DNA of 64,000 nt from Plotosus lineatus (taxonomy: Eukaryota > Chordata > Actinopteri > Siluriformes > Plotosidae), in NCBI GenBank assembly GCA_024760905.1, contig CM045733.1, forward strand, positions 66,511,001 through 66,575,000, given 5' to 3'. The translations under genes and the position numbers were made by a program. Within the stretch, counting starts at the first letter, position 1. Each line of letters starts with the position of its first letter. Below are positions 1 to 9,821 of the stretch, piece after piece. The notes under the pieces were generated by a model. It worked only from the letters and a program-made list of their open reading frames with translations. It was not told the DNA's origin and did not search any database.

Positions 1-556
1 CTAATTTGGGGTTATTAATAGTGGCTTGACAGTGTGGCTGACTGTTTTGCATGCAAATCAACTTCACAATATGTATATACACTGATCAGCCTATACTCAT
101 CATCATAATATTAACACCACCTGACTGCTGTGCTGTGTGAAGCAATCTGCAGTGTATGTGTGTTTTGACACCTCACCTTTCTATCACAGCTAGAATGAAC
201 TGTTTCAGCTTTTTGTGCTATAGTCTATAGTCGTTCTTCTGTCTGTTCAGGCAAGACATGCTAGTGTTCACTCTGCACACAATAGCAAGCCTCGGGTGCC
301 AATGTTGCTGTTGTCCAATGGTTGTGCTTGTTTTGACCACTTTTGTCCGATGCGTACCAGTGCTTACCAGGAATATTCTTTTTGACCTGCCACTTTGAAG
401 CGAAATAAACCCAGTCATTTAGACCTTTCACTGTGGCCCGTTTCAAATTCAGATTCTTCTACTTGCAATTTCTTTTTCCTGTTTCAAACACATTAACTTC
501 AAGAAATTACAACTCTCTTTCTGCCATATATATCCCACTTTTTGGAAGGTGCCTGC
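1..556. other. No recognised feature
   Basis: Unique-looking AT-rich sequence. Short open frames occur on both strands but none resembles a known protein. Confidence 0.5.
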
Positions 557-865
557 GGACAGTGGTGGTCTAGTGGTTATAGGGCGCTGGATCGCTGATC
601 CTAAGGTTGGGGGTTTGAGTCCCACTCTCCACAAGGTTGTCACTGTCCCCATCAGTGCAGCTAACCGGGTTATCAAAGGCGGGCCATGTCTCTCACTGTC
701 TATGGTGGGAGGTTCATGCAAAATAACCATTGCTGACTTTCGTAAAGAGTAGCTGCAAAGCCGTCAGCGTGTTTCTGTCCCTTGCTGAAAGGGTTTTGTC
801 AGGAAGGGCATCTGACGTCATTCGCTGTGGCAACCCCTGATAAAGGGAAAAAGCCGAAAGGAAAT
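557..865 (+). mobile_element. tRNA-derived SINE, family A (LINE-type tail)
   Basis: The tRNA-like head has an A box resembling TGGTCTAGTGGT and a B box resembling GGTTTGAGTCC. A body of about 200 bp follows, containing TAACCGGGTTATCAAAGG and ACCATTGCTGACTTTCG. The tail has GGCAACCCCTGA and GCCGAAAGGAAA, which matches the 3' end of the LINE fragments in this window. It runs directly into a TA repeat. The same order recurs in more than ten places here, so it is a dispersed family and not a tRNA gene. Confidence 0.85.
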
Positions 866-893
866 CTCATATATATATATATATATATATATA
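866..893. repeat. TA microsatellite
   Basis: Short TA run separating a SINE tail from the Penelope-type hammerhead unit. Confidence 0.9.
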
Positions 894-1067
894 GGATTTT
901 CTGAGTAGATCCTTCCGTAGGAGAGTGCTCAATACTTTTTGGTAGAGCAAATAAACAAAAATAAAAGGACAGGACAAAGACTTTCTATTGAAACTCCATT
1001 TATCACTACAGATCTGTTTCGAGGGGTGGTGAAACCATCCTCTCTCTTCAGGTGATTATAGAAGAAA
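894..1067 (-). mobile_element. Hammerhead-bearing repeat unit (Penelope-like terminal repeat or retrozyme-like), copy 1a
   Basis: A unit of about 174 bp, read on the minus strand from the TTTCTTCTATAATCAC end to the GATCTACTCAGAAAATCC end. Near-identical units are present at 29701 (truncated) and 61986 (full). All have a hammerhead core near one end and a TA repeat at one or both ends. There is no reverse transcriptase or GIY-YIG coding sequence, so it is a terminal-repeat fragment or a non-autonomous derivative. It is joined head to head with a second partial copy at 1068. Penelope-like elements are known to carry hammerhead ribozymes in their terminal repeats. The assignment is inferred from that motif. 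Confidence 0.65.
1001..1060 (-). ncRNA. Hammerhead ribozyme, copy 1a
   Basis: On the minus strand the parts are in hammerhead order. The stem I 5' strand ATCAC is complementary to 1002-1006. The core box CUGAAGA (CUGANGA consensus) is at 1045-1051. The stem II hairpin is at 1021-1044 (outer GAG/CTC, inner TGG/CCA, loop TTTCA). GAAA is at 1017-1020. Minimal stem III CAG-AT-CTG is at 1009-1016. The cleavage triplet GUA gives predicted cleavage between 1007 and 1006, followed by GTGAT closing a 5 bp stem I. All invariant core bases are present. A very short stem III is typical of Penelope-type hammerheads. Activity is inferred, not shown. Confidence 0.78.
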
Positions 1068-1127
1068 TTTCTTCTATAATCACCTGAAGAGAGAGGGTGG
1101 TTTCACCACCCCTCGAAACAGATCTGT
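1008..1127. repeat. 120 bp near-perfect palindrome from two head-to-head hammerhead units
   Basis: Two 60 bp arms meet between 1067 and 1068 with no spacer and one mismatch (ATGG against GTGG in stem II). It is produced by two copies of the same repeat facing away from each other. Confidence 0.95.

Positions 1128-1133
<6 letters not shown>
1068..1133 (+). ncRNA. Hammerhead ribozyme, copy 1b (partial unit)
   Basis: The core box CTGAAGA is at 1084-1090, stem II at 1091-1114, GAAA at 1115-1118 and stem III CAGATCTG at 1119-1126. The cleavage triplet is GUU, not GUA. The downstream strand GTGTATA pairs only CAC/GTG in stem I because the unit is cut off by the TA repeat at 1131. Self-cleavage is therefore less certain than in the other copies. 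Confidence 0.65.

Positions 1134-1203
<70 letters not shown>
1131..1203. repeat. TA microsatellite
   Basis: Uninterrupted TA run following the hammerhead fold-back. Confidence 0.95.
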
Positions 1204-1208
<5 letters not shown>

Positions 1209-1347
1209 GTGAAGTAGATGAGAGAACATACAATTATTCTCTTCAAAGTTATTTTTGTCTCTATCAGTGGCCATAATGTATTTAATTCCATGGTTGATTG
1301 GTGTATGGCTGTTGTTGCATGTGAATAAGAATATTAATGAAGGGATT

Positions 1348-1735
1348 CCCAATTGGCGCATCGACAAGGTGCGTGACTATTAACCCGGAGATCGCAAATT
1401 TGAATCCAGTTTAATGCCGCAGCCTTCCATAACCAGGAGTCCATAGGAGCCAATTGGCTGAGCTCTCACGGGACAGATGGCATACGCTCACATCCCTGTC
1501 ACTCACACCGATCACTATTCATTCATGGGTGTCTGTGAGCTCATTCATACGAGGGGGCGGATAGACCCTTCCCTCTGAGTTTTTTTAGGCCGCTCCAAAT
1601 ACGCACACGCCACAGTTTGAGAAGAGGCGGGTGACTAGCATTGCATGATGTCCTTGAGGGGGCATGCTTTCACCTCTGCCCAGTTGGTGGTGGTTGTGTG
1701 TTCAGCAAGGTAAAACTTGATGGGTGGGAATCGGA
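1348..1735 (+). mobile_element. tRNA-headed SINE-like repeat, family D
   Basis: The head reads CAATTGGCGCATCGACAAGG, then TATTAACCCGGAGATC, then AATTTGAATCCAG, which resembles degenerate A and B boxes. The body contains GGAGCCAATTGGCTGAGCTC, a 'CATTCATGGGTGTCTG' stretch and a GAAGAGGCGGGTGACTAGC stretch. A reverse-strand relative lies at 32980-33290. I recognise it as a family common in fish genomes but cannot give its database name. Confidence 0.65.
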
Positions 1736-2763
1736 TACAACTAAATTAGAAAGAAAATTGTGTGTGTGTGTGTGTGTGGGGGGGGTGTTAGTGGAATATT
1801 CAATTTTTTATTCGCCATATAAACAGCTTAGTAGAACCAATGTCCTTTTGTAAGAAAGAGAAAATGTATAAAATGGTATATTTTGAGTATTATAGCAGCA
1901 GTAAATTATATTCGAATTATGTGGCCTACAAGAATCAGCGTGCAGAACATTCAACAGCATGGAATATTTTCATTTGGTTTTCAGTTATCAGTTAACAGAA
2001 AGCAAGGGTATTCAGGTCTCTGTATTATGGAGATATAAAAGAAAATCAATTCATTCCTCAATAAATTGATTTATTTTTAGAGAAATATTAACAGATGAAG
2101 GTCAAGTGGATAGTTAACTAATTTTATGTGTGTGATAACTAAAGGGAACTGCTTGTCAGAATGAAAGGAACCATATGGATTATAGTAGTATAAAAAAGGT
2201 CCAGTCACTAGATTCAGTGCAGCATGAGCTACTGTTTTCATTACTCTCTTTCTCATACTCATCTCACTCTAATCTCTTTTATATCCTGCTTTCCTGGTTC
2301 GGAGCCGATGAGTTTGAGGCCAATGCCCCTGATGATAGAAGAGCTTCAGTCAGAACACAAATTTTTGGTTGTGGAAGATCAAATAAATACCAAGCTAGTT
2401 TCTTGTACTCAGACAACACTATGAATATGCAGGAGAATAAAATCCAATAAGATCATTTCCTGACCTATATATTCAAGCTGGGACTGTTTCACAGATCAAT
2501 TAATTTCTTATACTAACATGTTATAACTTGTCTAAGTCGAGGAAATTTCATATATTGTGTCTATTTTTGACACCAGTGTGATTTGTGGATGCACTGGAGT
2601 TCACATTTTTTTTATTTATTTAAATTCAGATGCATAGTTCACCCAGTATGATATAAATTATAGGGAAAACAAGATTTGTGCTTTGGCCTTCCTGATTATA
2701 AATAATTCAGTATTTTACCATAATTTATATTCAGATGTGCATTTGCTTTCAAATATTAGCTTT

Positions 2764-2794
<31 letters not shown>

Positions 2795-4193
2795 GTCTGA
2801 ACATCATCATTATACTGTCTGAAATTTTAAGCCGATCCACAATGCACTAGGGCACATCAGGCTTTTGAAAATCAAAGGTTTCTGCTCGGCATTTTGCTTG
2901 AGGTGTGCGTTTCATTAAATATATCTTATATACTTGTGAAGTGTGTGATTTATTCTCTGGTAATGGGACCTTGATGCTAGAAATGTACTTTTTAATTGGA
3001 ATTCTCTCTGTAATTGGTTATATGTATTAATTTATATATTTTTTGACTATTTTATATCTGACCTGTCGTATGGTGAAAAGAATGCGAGCCATTGCAGAAT
3101 GGATTGCATTGAGCTGTATTCTATTTCATATGTCTAACTGAATATAATAATAATTTTCAATGGGGCAGTGTGTGTGTGTGTGGGGAGTTATGCAGTTACA
3201 GAAATAATATGTTTATAATATTGAATTAGATGATGAGGTGCTACTAATTCAGAAAGGAATTTCATAATGACGCCAAGACCCATAAAATCGTGTTTTAATG
3301 TTTTTCATAAAATTAAAAAAAATAATAGCATATCGGCCTGCTTCTAGAAGATTTTGGGTGGCAGTGAAGATCAAATGATGCAAAATTAAAATGAGTGAGG
3401 TGTGTTCGCCTTTGTATTTTTAAAATCATATTTTAATATAGATTGCAAAGATATAAATTACTTTATGCACTTTTTCTTTATAAACACTGCCCCCCGCCAC
3501 CCCACAAAAAAAATACACACTCCAAGAGTTCATCGGATTCTTTTTTTTACGTAATCATGGCATTCATACAAAAACACACTTGTTCCACATACGCTAGTTA
3601 CCATAAGGGCATTTAACCTGCAGGTAAAAAGGAAAAGTAACACCCCAACTACTACTCTTTGGAGTAACACCTACAGAAGTTAGAATCAGAAATGAACATA
3701 AGGTCAATACTGTTACGAATGTAAGTCATGCATCTTGTGCATGGTATTATTTTGAGCTCAGTGTTGCATACTTTTTGCATGCTACAATTTCCTGTGCATC
3801 AGAGTCATTGAGTTGTGTAAGTTTTTGAACTTAGAAAACATATCTCGTTATGCTTGCCATTACTACAAGCAACAGGCAGTTGCAGTGTAGTCTCCAGACA
3901 TAGATAACCCATTTACAATAAGTAATTTGTAGATTTTAAACCTACATAGTGCAGTGTCAGAATGCATCATCATTACTGCCAAGCATGTGATCATCACATG
4001 CTTGATATTAACCTTTTGCATTCCCCGGAATATTGTTATGGCCTTTCCGGGTTATCATTACCTAGCTGTGAATTTAATCTAAAATACATTATGTGCTCCA
4101 TAGTCCTTATATATCAAAGTTCTTTATTTTTTCACCCATAATCCTAATTAATTCTCAGTAGACATTAGATTGCAAGTCAGTTCTTATGTCTGT
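1736..4193. other. No gene seen; AT-rich unique DNA with short simple repeats
   Basis: Contains a TG run near 1758-1782 and a poly(A) run at 2763-2789. Open frames here have no recognisable protein similarity, and no repeat family is recognised. Confidence 0.5.
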
Positions 4194-4237
4194 ATTATTA
4201 TTATTATTATTATTATTAGTAGTAGTAGTAGTAGTAG
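4194..4237. repeat. Compound TTA / TAG microsatellite
   Basis: ATT repeats followed directly by AGT repeats, abutting the 3' end of a reversed LINE fragment. It may have grown from that LINE's simple-sequence tail. Confidence 0.9.
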
Positions 4238-4478
4238 TCTTTCGGCTGTTCCCTTCAGGGGTCGCCACAGCCAATCATCTGCCTCCATCTCACCCTTTCC
4301 TCTGCATTTTCTTCTCTTACACCAACTACCTTCATGTCCTCCTTTACCACATCCATGTCTTCTCTTTGGTCTTCCTATTGGCCTTCTGCTTGGCAGTTCC
4401 AATCTCTCCTCCTCTGTACATGTCCAAACCATCTCAATTTAGACTCTCTGACTTTGTCTCCAAAACAGCTTACATCTA
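4238..4478 (-). mobile_element. 5'-truncated LINE 3' end (RTE-like), minus strand
   Basis: The minus strand encodes the C-terminal end of a non-LTR reverse transcriptase polyprotein (compare KVREARLRWFGHVQRRDSE in the other copies), then the 3' UTR GGCGACCCCTGAAGGGAAC. About 35 bp coding for the EYIGSRMLRLE part is missing, so this copy is internally deleted as well as 5' truncated. No target-site duplication was identified. Confidence 0.75.
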
Positions 4479-4479
4479 A

Positions 4480-4520
4480 TTTATTATTATTGTTATTGTT
4501 ATTATCATTATTATTATTAT
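4480..4520. repeat. TTA / TTG microsatellite
   Basis: Impure ATT repeat beside the truncated end of the LINE fragment. Confidence 0.85.
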
Positions 4521-4898
4521 TTAAACCAAATGGCCTCCTTCCAACCTGGTAGTAACATGCATCTAAGTTAATTGGATAGCTTTAAGCACAGGCATTAAGC
4601 CATCAGATCTGTCCAGAACCGCATCTGATCAGTCTGCCCACCTTCAAAGCTTTTTACAATGCTTTAATTTCTGGCAGACTAGAAACTAGAGTTTGCTCCA
4701 ATCTATTTTTACATCCTGTATAGCCATTATTATCCCAGAGAACAGTTACTGGACATATGTTTTAAATAGAAATAATATAGCCTACATTTAGACTGCATTA
4801 ATATCACAAGCGCTATGATCCAGTAACTGCGTTTTATTAAAAGCTGTCAACATGAATGAAAACTTTCATGTCAGCATTGCAAGCTAAACACACAGGCT

Positions 4899-5159
4899 TC
4901 TTCTTCTTCTTCTTCTTCTTCTTTTCCTTTCGGCTTTTCCCTTCAGGGGTCGCCACAGCGAATCATCTGCCTCCATCTCACCCTATCCTTTGCATCTTCT
5001 TCTCTTACACCAACGACCTTCATGTCCTCCTTTACCACATCCATGAATCGTCTCTTTGGTCTTCCTCAATGCCTTTTGCCTGGTAGTTCCAGCCTCAGCA
5101 TCCTATTACCAATATACTCACTATCCCTCCTCTGTACATGTCCAAACCATCTCAATCTA
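4899..5159 (-). mobile_element. 5'-truncated LINE 3' end (RTE-like) with intact target-site duplication
   Basis: Same family as the fragments at 7360, 34693, 40024 and 45743. On the minus strand it carries the C-terminal coding segment, GGCGACCCCTGAAGGG, GCCGAAAGGAAA and a GAA-repeat tail (seen here as TTC repeats). It is flanked by a perfect 18 bp duplication, AAGCTAAACACACAGGCT, at 4881-4898 and 5160-5177. The flanking duplication and truncated 5' end are direct signs of target-primed reverse transcription. Confidence 0.9.
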
Positions 5160-5191
5160 AAGCTAAACACACAGGCTACATCACTAAAATA

Positions 5192-5991
5192 AAATATCCC
5201 TCACTACTTCGCGCTTCAATTCATGCGGCTTCATTGCATTGCATTTTTTTTAACATATTCATCACATTAAAAAATTAGGAAATTAAGGAAGAGTAGAGGA
5301 AGAAGTTAAGGAAAATGCTGCAAAAACAAGGCCAATTATTCAAAGAAAAAAACAAAAAAAAACAAAACAAACACAAAATGAAAAACAACCCAAAACCTCT
5401 CATCAAAACTAAGTACATTTTTGCGAGGTGCGCATCTGAGTGCGTGCACATGTGCGCGTGTCTGTATGTGTGTGTGTGTGTGTGTGTGTTTATATTTTAT
5501 TTACAGGGTAAAGTCTGTTGGGTTCATCAGGCCAGTGCTTATCCCCAGTTTCCATTGTGTGAAGCGACTAGGAGAACCACTCCTCCCGGATGGGACGCTA
5601 GTCCATCGCGGGTTACCTTCCCAGTATATTTTTACTGCTACTCATTTATACTGCTGGCTGAACAGAGATACACTTGTGGTTGGGACCTTGCCCAGGGGTC
5701 TTAGCACAGTGAGGGTCTCAGTGGGATTCAAACTCACAACCTCTCGATCATGAGCGCAGCACTCTAACCACTACACCACCGGCCCCACAATTTTATTTAC
5801 ATCTTATGCATTATTTTTTGAAATGTTTAATTGTTATTATAAGCATGTACAACATTGAATATGTATTTAGTGATATTATAAACACAGATACATGAATGTA
5901 TACATCAGTCGGGGGGAATCCTACTTTGCAGAATTCGGTGGTTGTATTGAAATCTTGATCCCAATTAACCGTTGAAAGTGAGGGGTCCCTG
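5192..5991 (-). mobile_element. Non-autonomous DNA element, family P (CAGGGATCCC ends), copy 1
   Basis: The right terminus matches the inverted end CAGGGATCCCTC and is followed by TA; the left terminus (ATATCCCTCACTACTTCGCG) is degenerate. Inner ends carry CTACTTCGCGC on one side and GGTTAATTGGGA (as its complement) on the other, as in copies at 46381 and 57436. A family C SINE is inserted at 5506-5790. There is no transposase. TA flanks and CAGG ends suggest a Tc1/mariner (possibly pogo) derivative, by inference. Confidence 0.65.
5506..5790 (-). mobile_element. tRNA-derived SINE, family C, inserted in element P
   Basis: The minus strand starts GTGGGGCCGGTGGTGTAGTG (A box like) and has GAGTTTGAATCCCACTGAGA (B box like). 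It then carries CCTGGGCAAGGTCCC and the 3' segment ending ATGAACCCAACAGAC. It is flanked by the 11 bp repeat TTTTATTTACA at 5495-5505 and 5791-5801, matching the uninterrupted sequence of other P copies, so insertion into P is directly visible. Confidence 0.85.
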
Positions 5992-6811
5992 TATAGTATT
6001 GTGGTTGTCAATTAAAAATTATTCACCTTCACTGAAGGTATGTCGACTCTTGGTGATTACATCAATCATTTGTTTAAGAGCTTGCTATATTTTTGCTGAC
6101 CTTGGCTGCAGGACTTATCTCGAGTAAGGGAGTGAGATGTGATCAAACGTGGTCACTCAAAATGCATGTGGGGACTCTATAAATGGAATGTATAAACTTA
6201 TGTGTGACATGCTTAGAGCTGGCGTTATTACCAAGTTTGCATGTTAATAAGAGGAGAGAAGGTGGGTTTAGTTGCCTTTGGTAAAGTTACTATCATAATC
6301 TGCAGGACTTCTAAGAGTCTGTTGTCCCTGAAATGTAATTTTTTTTTTTTTTTTTTTTTTCCATCCAGCCCAGTCTTATTCGGACAAACATCACAGATTT
6401 CTCCCAGAATGTACTCTGTGTCATTCTCAATGATTCCTTCGCTTTCTGTATGACTCTTTTATTCCGAGTGACAACAATCTTTCTACTATTCCTGGTTTCT
6501 GTTTTGAGTCCCCTTCTTTTTCTATAGTACAGGCACTCACTTTTCTCACATACACTGCTGTGTCTGAATCATGCGACTCAGTTATGCAAGCCTGAGTGCT
6601 AGACTTGCGGCTTCTTGTACCTGCTGCTATCAGTGGGTTCTCTGACAATGTCCTCCATCGATGCATTTTCTTCTGCTTATTCGAAGTCGGGTCATGGAGG
6701 GTACAGGTTTTTAGAGGGGGAAACTCATGCACCCCTCCCCCAGCGACACTCTCCATCTCCTATTGGGAGATTCCAAGGCATTCCCAGGCCAATTTATCAT
6801 ACATTGAAATG
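5992..6811. other. No gene seen
   Basis: Holds a poly(T) run at about 6340-6360. The open frames near 6427-6890 on both strands have no recognisable domain. Confidence 0.45.
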
Positions 6812-6858
6812 GTGGCACAGTGGTGTAGTGGTTAGTACCTCTGCCTCACCTGGAAATA
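6812..6858 (+). mobile_element. SINE family E head fragment
   Basis: Only the tRNA-like head is present (GGTGGCACAGTGGTGTAGTG, then CTGCCTCACCTGG). The rest of the family E body is missing. Confidence 0.6.
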
Positions 6859-7359
6859 CTGTAAAAGGAAATGTAAATGCAGCCATGTGATCATGTAATA
6901 ATTTGGTACACATATAAACCGATTGTGACAGTAACCAAATGTGGATTTCATTAAAGTACATGTATTAGTTCTTCACATCTTGGCTAATACTCCTGCATTC
7001 TCACAGTGCACAATATGTGAATAAAACTGCCTGGACCCCAGACAGAAATAACTGCTTCTGTTTTGTCTGCCTTAGAATCGTATTCATCCCAATCCATTGA
7101 AAGTCTTCCTATCGAGTAACTATCAAATTAGAAATTTGATACTGGTTGTGTTTGGAGAAAATGGTTGCTCTCTTCTTCAGCTCAATGTATTTTTCATTTC
7201 GCTTCGTGTCCTAGCTTGCCAAAATATGGCTATGCATTTTGTTTTCAGTTTCTAACCAGCAAATTTCCACACTCGACATGATTCTTTTGCATGCTCCAGA
7301 ATAAACAGATGATCATCAACAGATAAATGTGTGTATTCAAAATTTGTTTGGATTCCAAA

Positions 7360-7645
7360 GGGACAGCACATGTAAGAGGTTTTGGAGACAAAGTCAGAGA
7401 GGCTCGATTGAGATGGTTTGGACATGTACAGAGGAGGGATAGTGAGTATATTGGTAGTAGGATGCTGAGGTTGGAACTATCAGGCAGAAGGCCGAGAGGA
7501 AGATCAAAGAGGAGATTTATGGATGTGGTGAAGGAGGACATGAAGGTACTTGGTTTAAGAGAGGAAGATGCAGAGGACAGGGTGAGATGGAGGGAGATGA
7601 TTTGCTGTGGCGACCCCTGAAGGGAACAGCCGGAAGGAAAAGAAG
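7360..7645 (+). pseudogene. LINE reverse transcriptase C-terminal fragment and 3' UTR (RTE-like)
   Basis: An open frame to 7620 reads GTAHVRGFGDKVREARLRW... through MLRLELSGRRPRGRSKRR and MDVVKEDMKVLG to EDRVRWREMICCGDP. This is the C-terminal end of a fish LINE polyprotein downstream of the reverse transcriptase domain. The 3' UTR GGCGACCCCTGA / GCCGGAAGGAAAAGAAG follows. The copy is 5' truncated and has no start of its own, so the frame's apparent methionine lies in flanking DNA. Confidence 0.85.
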
Positions 7646-7744
7646 TAGTATCATTCGATTTTGGGATGAGGTGCTACCACTAGGAGATGGAACAAATTTA
7701 AGGCATTTAGTTTAATTTAAATAGTGACATGTTTTAACACCTAT

Positions 7745-8127
7745 CTTCTTCTTCTTCTTCTTCTTCTTCTTTTGCTTTGGGCTTTTCCCCATTTTTTCCA
7801 GGGGTCACCATAGAGAATCATCTGATTCGCATCTTTGATTTGGCATAGGATTTTTTTTTTTTTACGTCTGATGCACTTCCTGACACGACCTTCCCTAGCA
7901 AGGGACAGAAACACGCTGACGGCTTTGCAGCTCCTCTTTACGAAAGTCAGCGATGGTTCTTTTCCGTGAACCTCTCACCATAGACAATGAGAGACATGGC
8001 CCGCCTTTGATAACCCAGTTAGCGGCACTGGGGAGACAGTGACAACCTTGTGGAGAATGGGACTCGTACCCCCCCAACCTTAGGATCAACGATCCAGCGC
8101 CCTTTACCATCAGGCCACGACTGCCCT
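7745..8127 (-). mobile_element. tRNA-derived SINE, family A, with GAA-repeat tail
   Basis: Full head-to-tail copy on the minus strand. Its 3' end is a run of GAA (seen as CTT repeats at 7745-7771), the same simple tail as the LINE copies, after degenerate GCCGAAAGGAAA and GGCGACCCC blocks. The head at about 8060-8127 has B box GGTTCGAGTCC-like sequence and A box GGCCTGATGGT. It is the clearest link between family A and the LINE. Confidence 0.85.
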
Positions 8128-8389
8128 ACATATTTTATCACCTATACTGCTCAGATACAAGGACTGATTTTGCTGATAAACACATTCCAACCTCAAAAGC
8201 TGCAAATAACCTTCTAGAAATTATTAATAATTATAACTCCCTTTCTCCCCTCATTAGTCAATTATGTAGATGCAACTGATATTTAACCCACCAGTGAAGC
8301 TTCATAAATTATCCACACAGTGCTTTTGGTTGTAAAAATGCCTTACATTCTTCCTCTTTGGAAATTACTTTATCCTGAAGTGGGTTGCA

Positions 8390-8610
8390 GTGACTCCAGA
8401 GTGTGTTGTTAGCACTTCTGCCTAACACGAAAGAATGATGGTCCTCATGCTCAGTTAAAGCATTTCTTTGCGGCGTTTGTAGGTCCTGTTGCACTTGCAT
8501 GGCGTTTGTCTGGGTGACCTGGTTTCTATCCACAGTCCAAAGACAATACATTAGGTTAAATTGATGTTCTCGAATGTCCATAGCTCTGACTGTAAGTATG
8601 ACTTGTGTGT
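8390..8610 (+). mobile_element. Degraded SINE family E remnant
   Basis: Diverged traces of the head (GTTAGCACTTCTGCCTAACA) and of the conserved middle (CCACAGTCCAAAGACA...TTAGGTTAAATTGATG). Confidence 0.5.
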
Positions 8611-8642
8611 CTGTGCTGGCACTGCAGTGGGGGATGGGAGTC

Positions 8643-8968
8643 ATTCATTCAGTTCCTGAACTGCTTAATCCTAATCAAGGTCGCGGGGAGGCTGGCGCCC
8701 ATCTCAGCTGACTCCGAGCGAGTGCAGGGTACCCCCTAGAGAGCTCACCAGGCCATTGCAGGGCCAACACTCACACAACCATTCACACTTGGGGGGATTT
8801 GGAACAGCCAATTAACCTACTGTGCATGTTTTTGGACTGTGGGAGGAAACCGGAGTACATGGAAGAAACGGACGGGTAGCAAGCACAGGGAAAACATGCA
8901 AACTCCACACAGAAAAGCCCAGGCTGGGAATCGAACCGAGGTCTTCTTATACGCCACCGTGCCACCCG
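8643..8968 (-). mobile_element. SINE-like repeat, family E, near full length
   Basis: The minus strand runs from CGGGTGGCACGGTGGCGTAT through GGTTCGATTCCCAGCCTGGG, the CTGTGTGGAGTTTGCATGTT block, the CAGTCCAAAAACATGCACAG block and CAATGGCCTGGTGAGCTC. It ends CCGCGACCTTGATTAGGATTAAGCAGTTCAGGAACTGAATGAATG. This is a very common teleost repeat with a tRNA-like head. Its last 110 bp are the tail that family B SINEs also carry. Confidence 0.8.
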
Positions 8969-8977
8969 ATGGAGAAG

Positions 8978-9021
8978 TAAAAAAAAAAATAAATAAATAA
9001 TAATAAATAAATAAATAAATA
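8978..9021. repeat. Poly(A) / AAAT simple repeat
   Basis: A-rich run followed by AAAT units. Confidence 0.9.
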
Positions 9022-9428
9022 TGTGTACCAGGTAACTAACATTTGAAGTTCCTTTTGATTCTTATGACAACATTTCAGTCTTTTCTATCAGCATTGCCCA
9101 CCTTGCCTTGCACTCTTTACCTACTCTTCCTTGCAAAAGTCGAATCAAATCTGTCGGATTGCAAAGGTATTCTCTATGCACAGCATTCTCCAGGTCACCC
9201 CACAGATGTTCAGTTGGAGTCACATCTGGGTTCTGGTTGAGCCATCCCAAAATGTTAATGCTCTTTGGTGAAATCATTCGTTCATGAATTTAAAGTCATG
9301 ATTAGGGTGATTGTCATGCTGAAAGCTGAAATTCATTTGCAGATTGTTTTTTAAGCAGACATCTGAATGTTTTGTGCCAAAGTTGACTGGTATTTGGAAC
9401 TGTTAATAATCCCCCATGTTGACTAAAG

Positions 9429-9757
9429 GTAAGTCTGTTGGGTTTTTACACCCGAGCCTCGTGGCTCATCAGGCCGGTGCTTATCCCCGGTTTCCATAGC
9501 ATGAAGCGATTAGGAGTTCAACTCCCCCTGGAGGTGACGCTAGTCCATCGCAGGTTACCTTCCCAGTATATTTTTACTGGTACCCATTTATACTGCTGGG
9601 TGAACAGAGGCACACTTGTGGTTGAGACCTTGCCCAGGGGTCTTTGCACAGTGAGGGTCTCAGTGGGATTCGAACTCACAACCTCCCGATCATGAGCGCA
9701 GCACCCTAACCACTATTCCACCGGCCCCACAATTTTATTTACATCTAAATATTTACA
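9429..9757 (-). mobile_element. tRNA-derived SINE, family C, with extra 5' flank
   Basis: Same family as at 5506 and 38434. Target duplication TTGACTAAAG lies at 9419-9428 and 9758-9767. On the minus strand the inserted piece begins with AGATGTAAATAAAATT before the usual GTGGGGCCGG head. That extra segment matches the P-element DNA flanking the family C copy at 5506. Confidence 0.8.
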
Positions 9758-9821
9758 TTGACTAAAGCTGAAGGAAAAATAACCACTAAACATGTTGCTG
9801 GTTCCACCATGGACAAACATA

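Noticed and set aside
557..640. tRNA gene
   Set aside because: A and B boxes are present, but the head is always followed by the same SINE body and recurs at many loci.
4856..5086. Open frame with Phe repeats
   Set aside because: Antisense translation of a LINE tail and its GAA repeat.
6427..6756. 109-residue minus-strand frame as a possible exon
   Set aside because: No recognisable domain, no splice signals I could support, and overlapping frames on the other strand are of equal length.
9062..9277. Independent small gene with a PTEHLW motif
   Set aside because: It is the C-terminal end of a degraded Tc1-like transposase split by later insertions.
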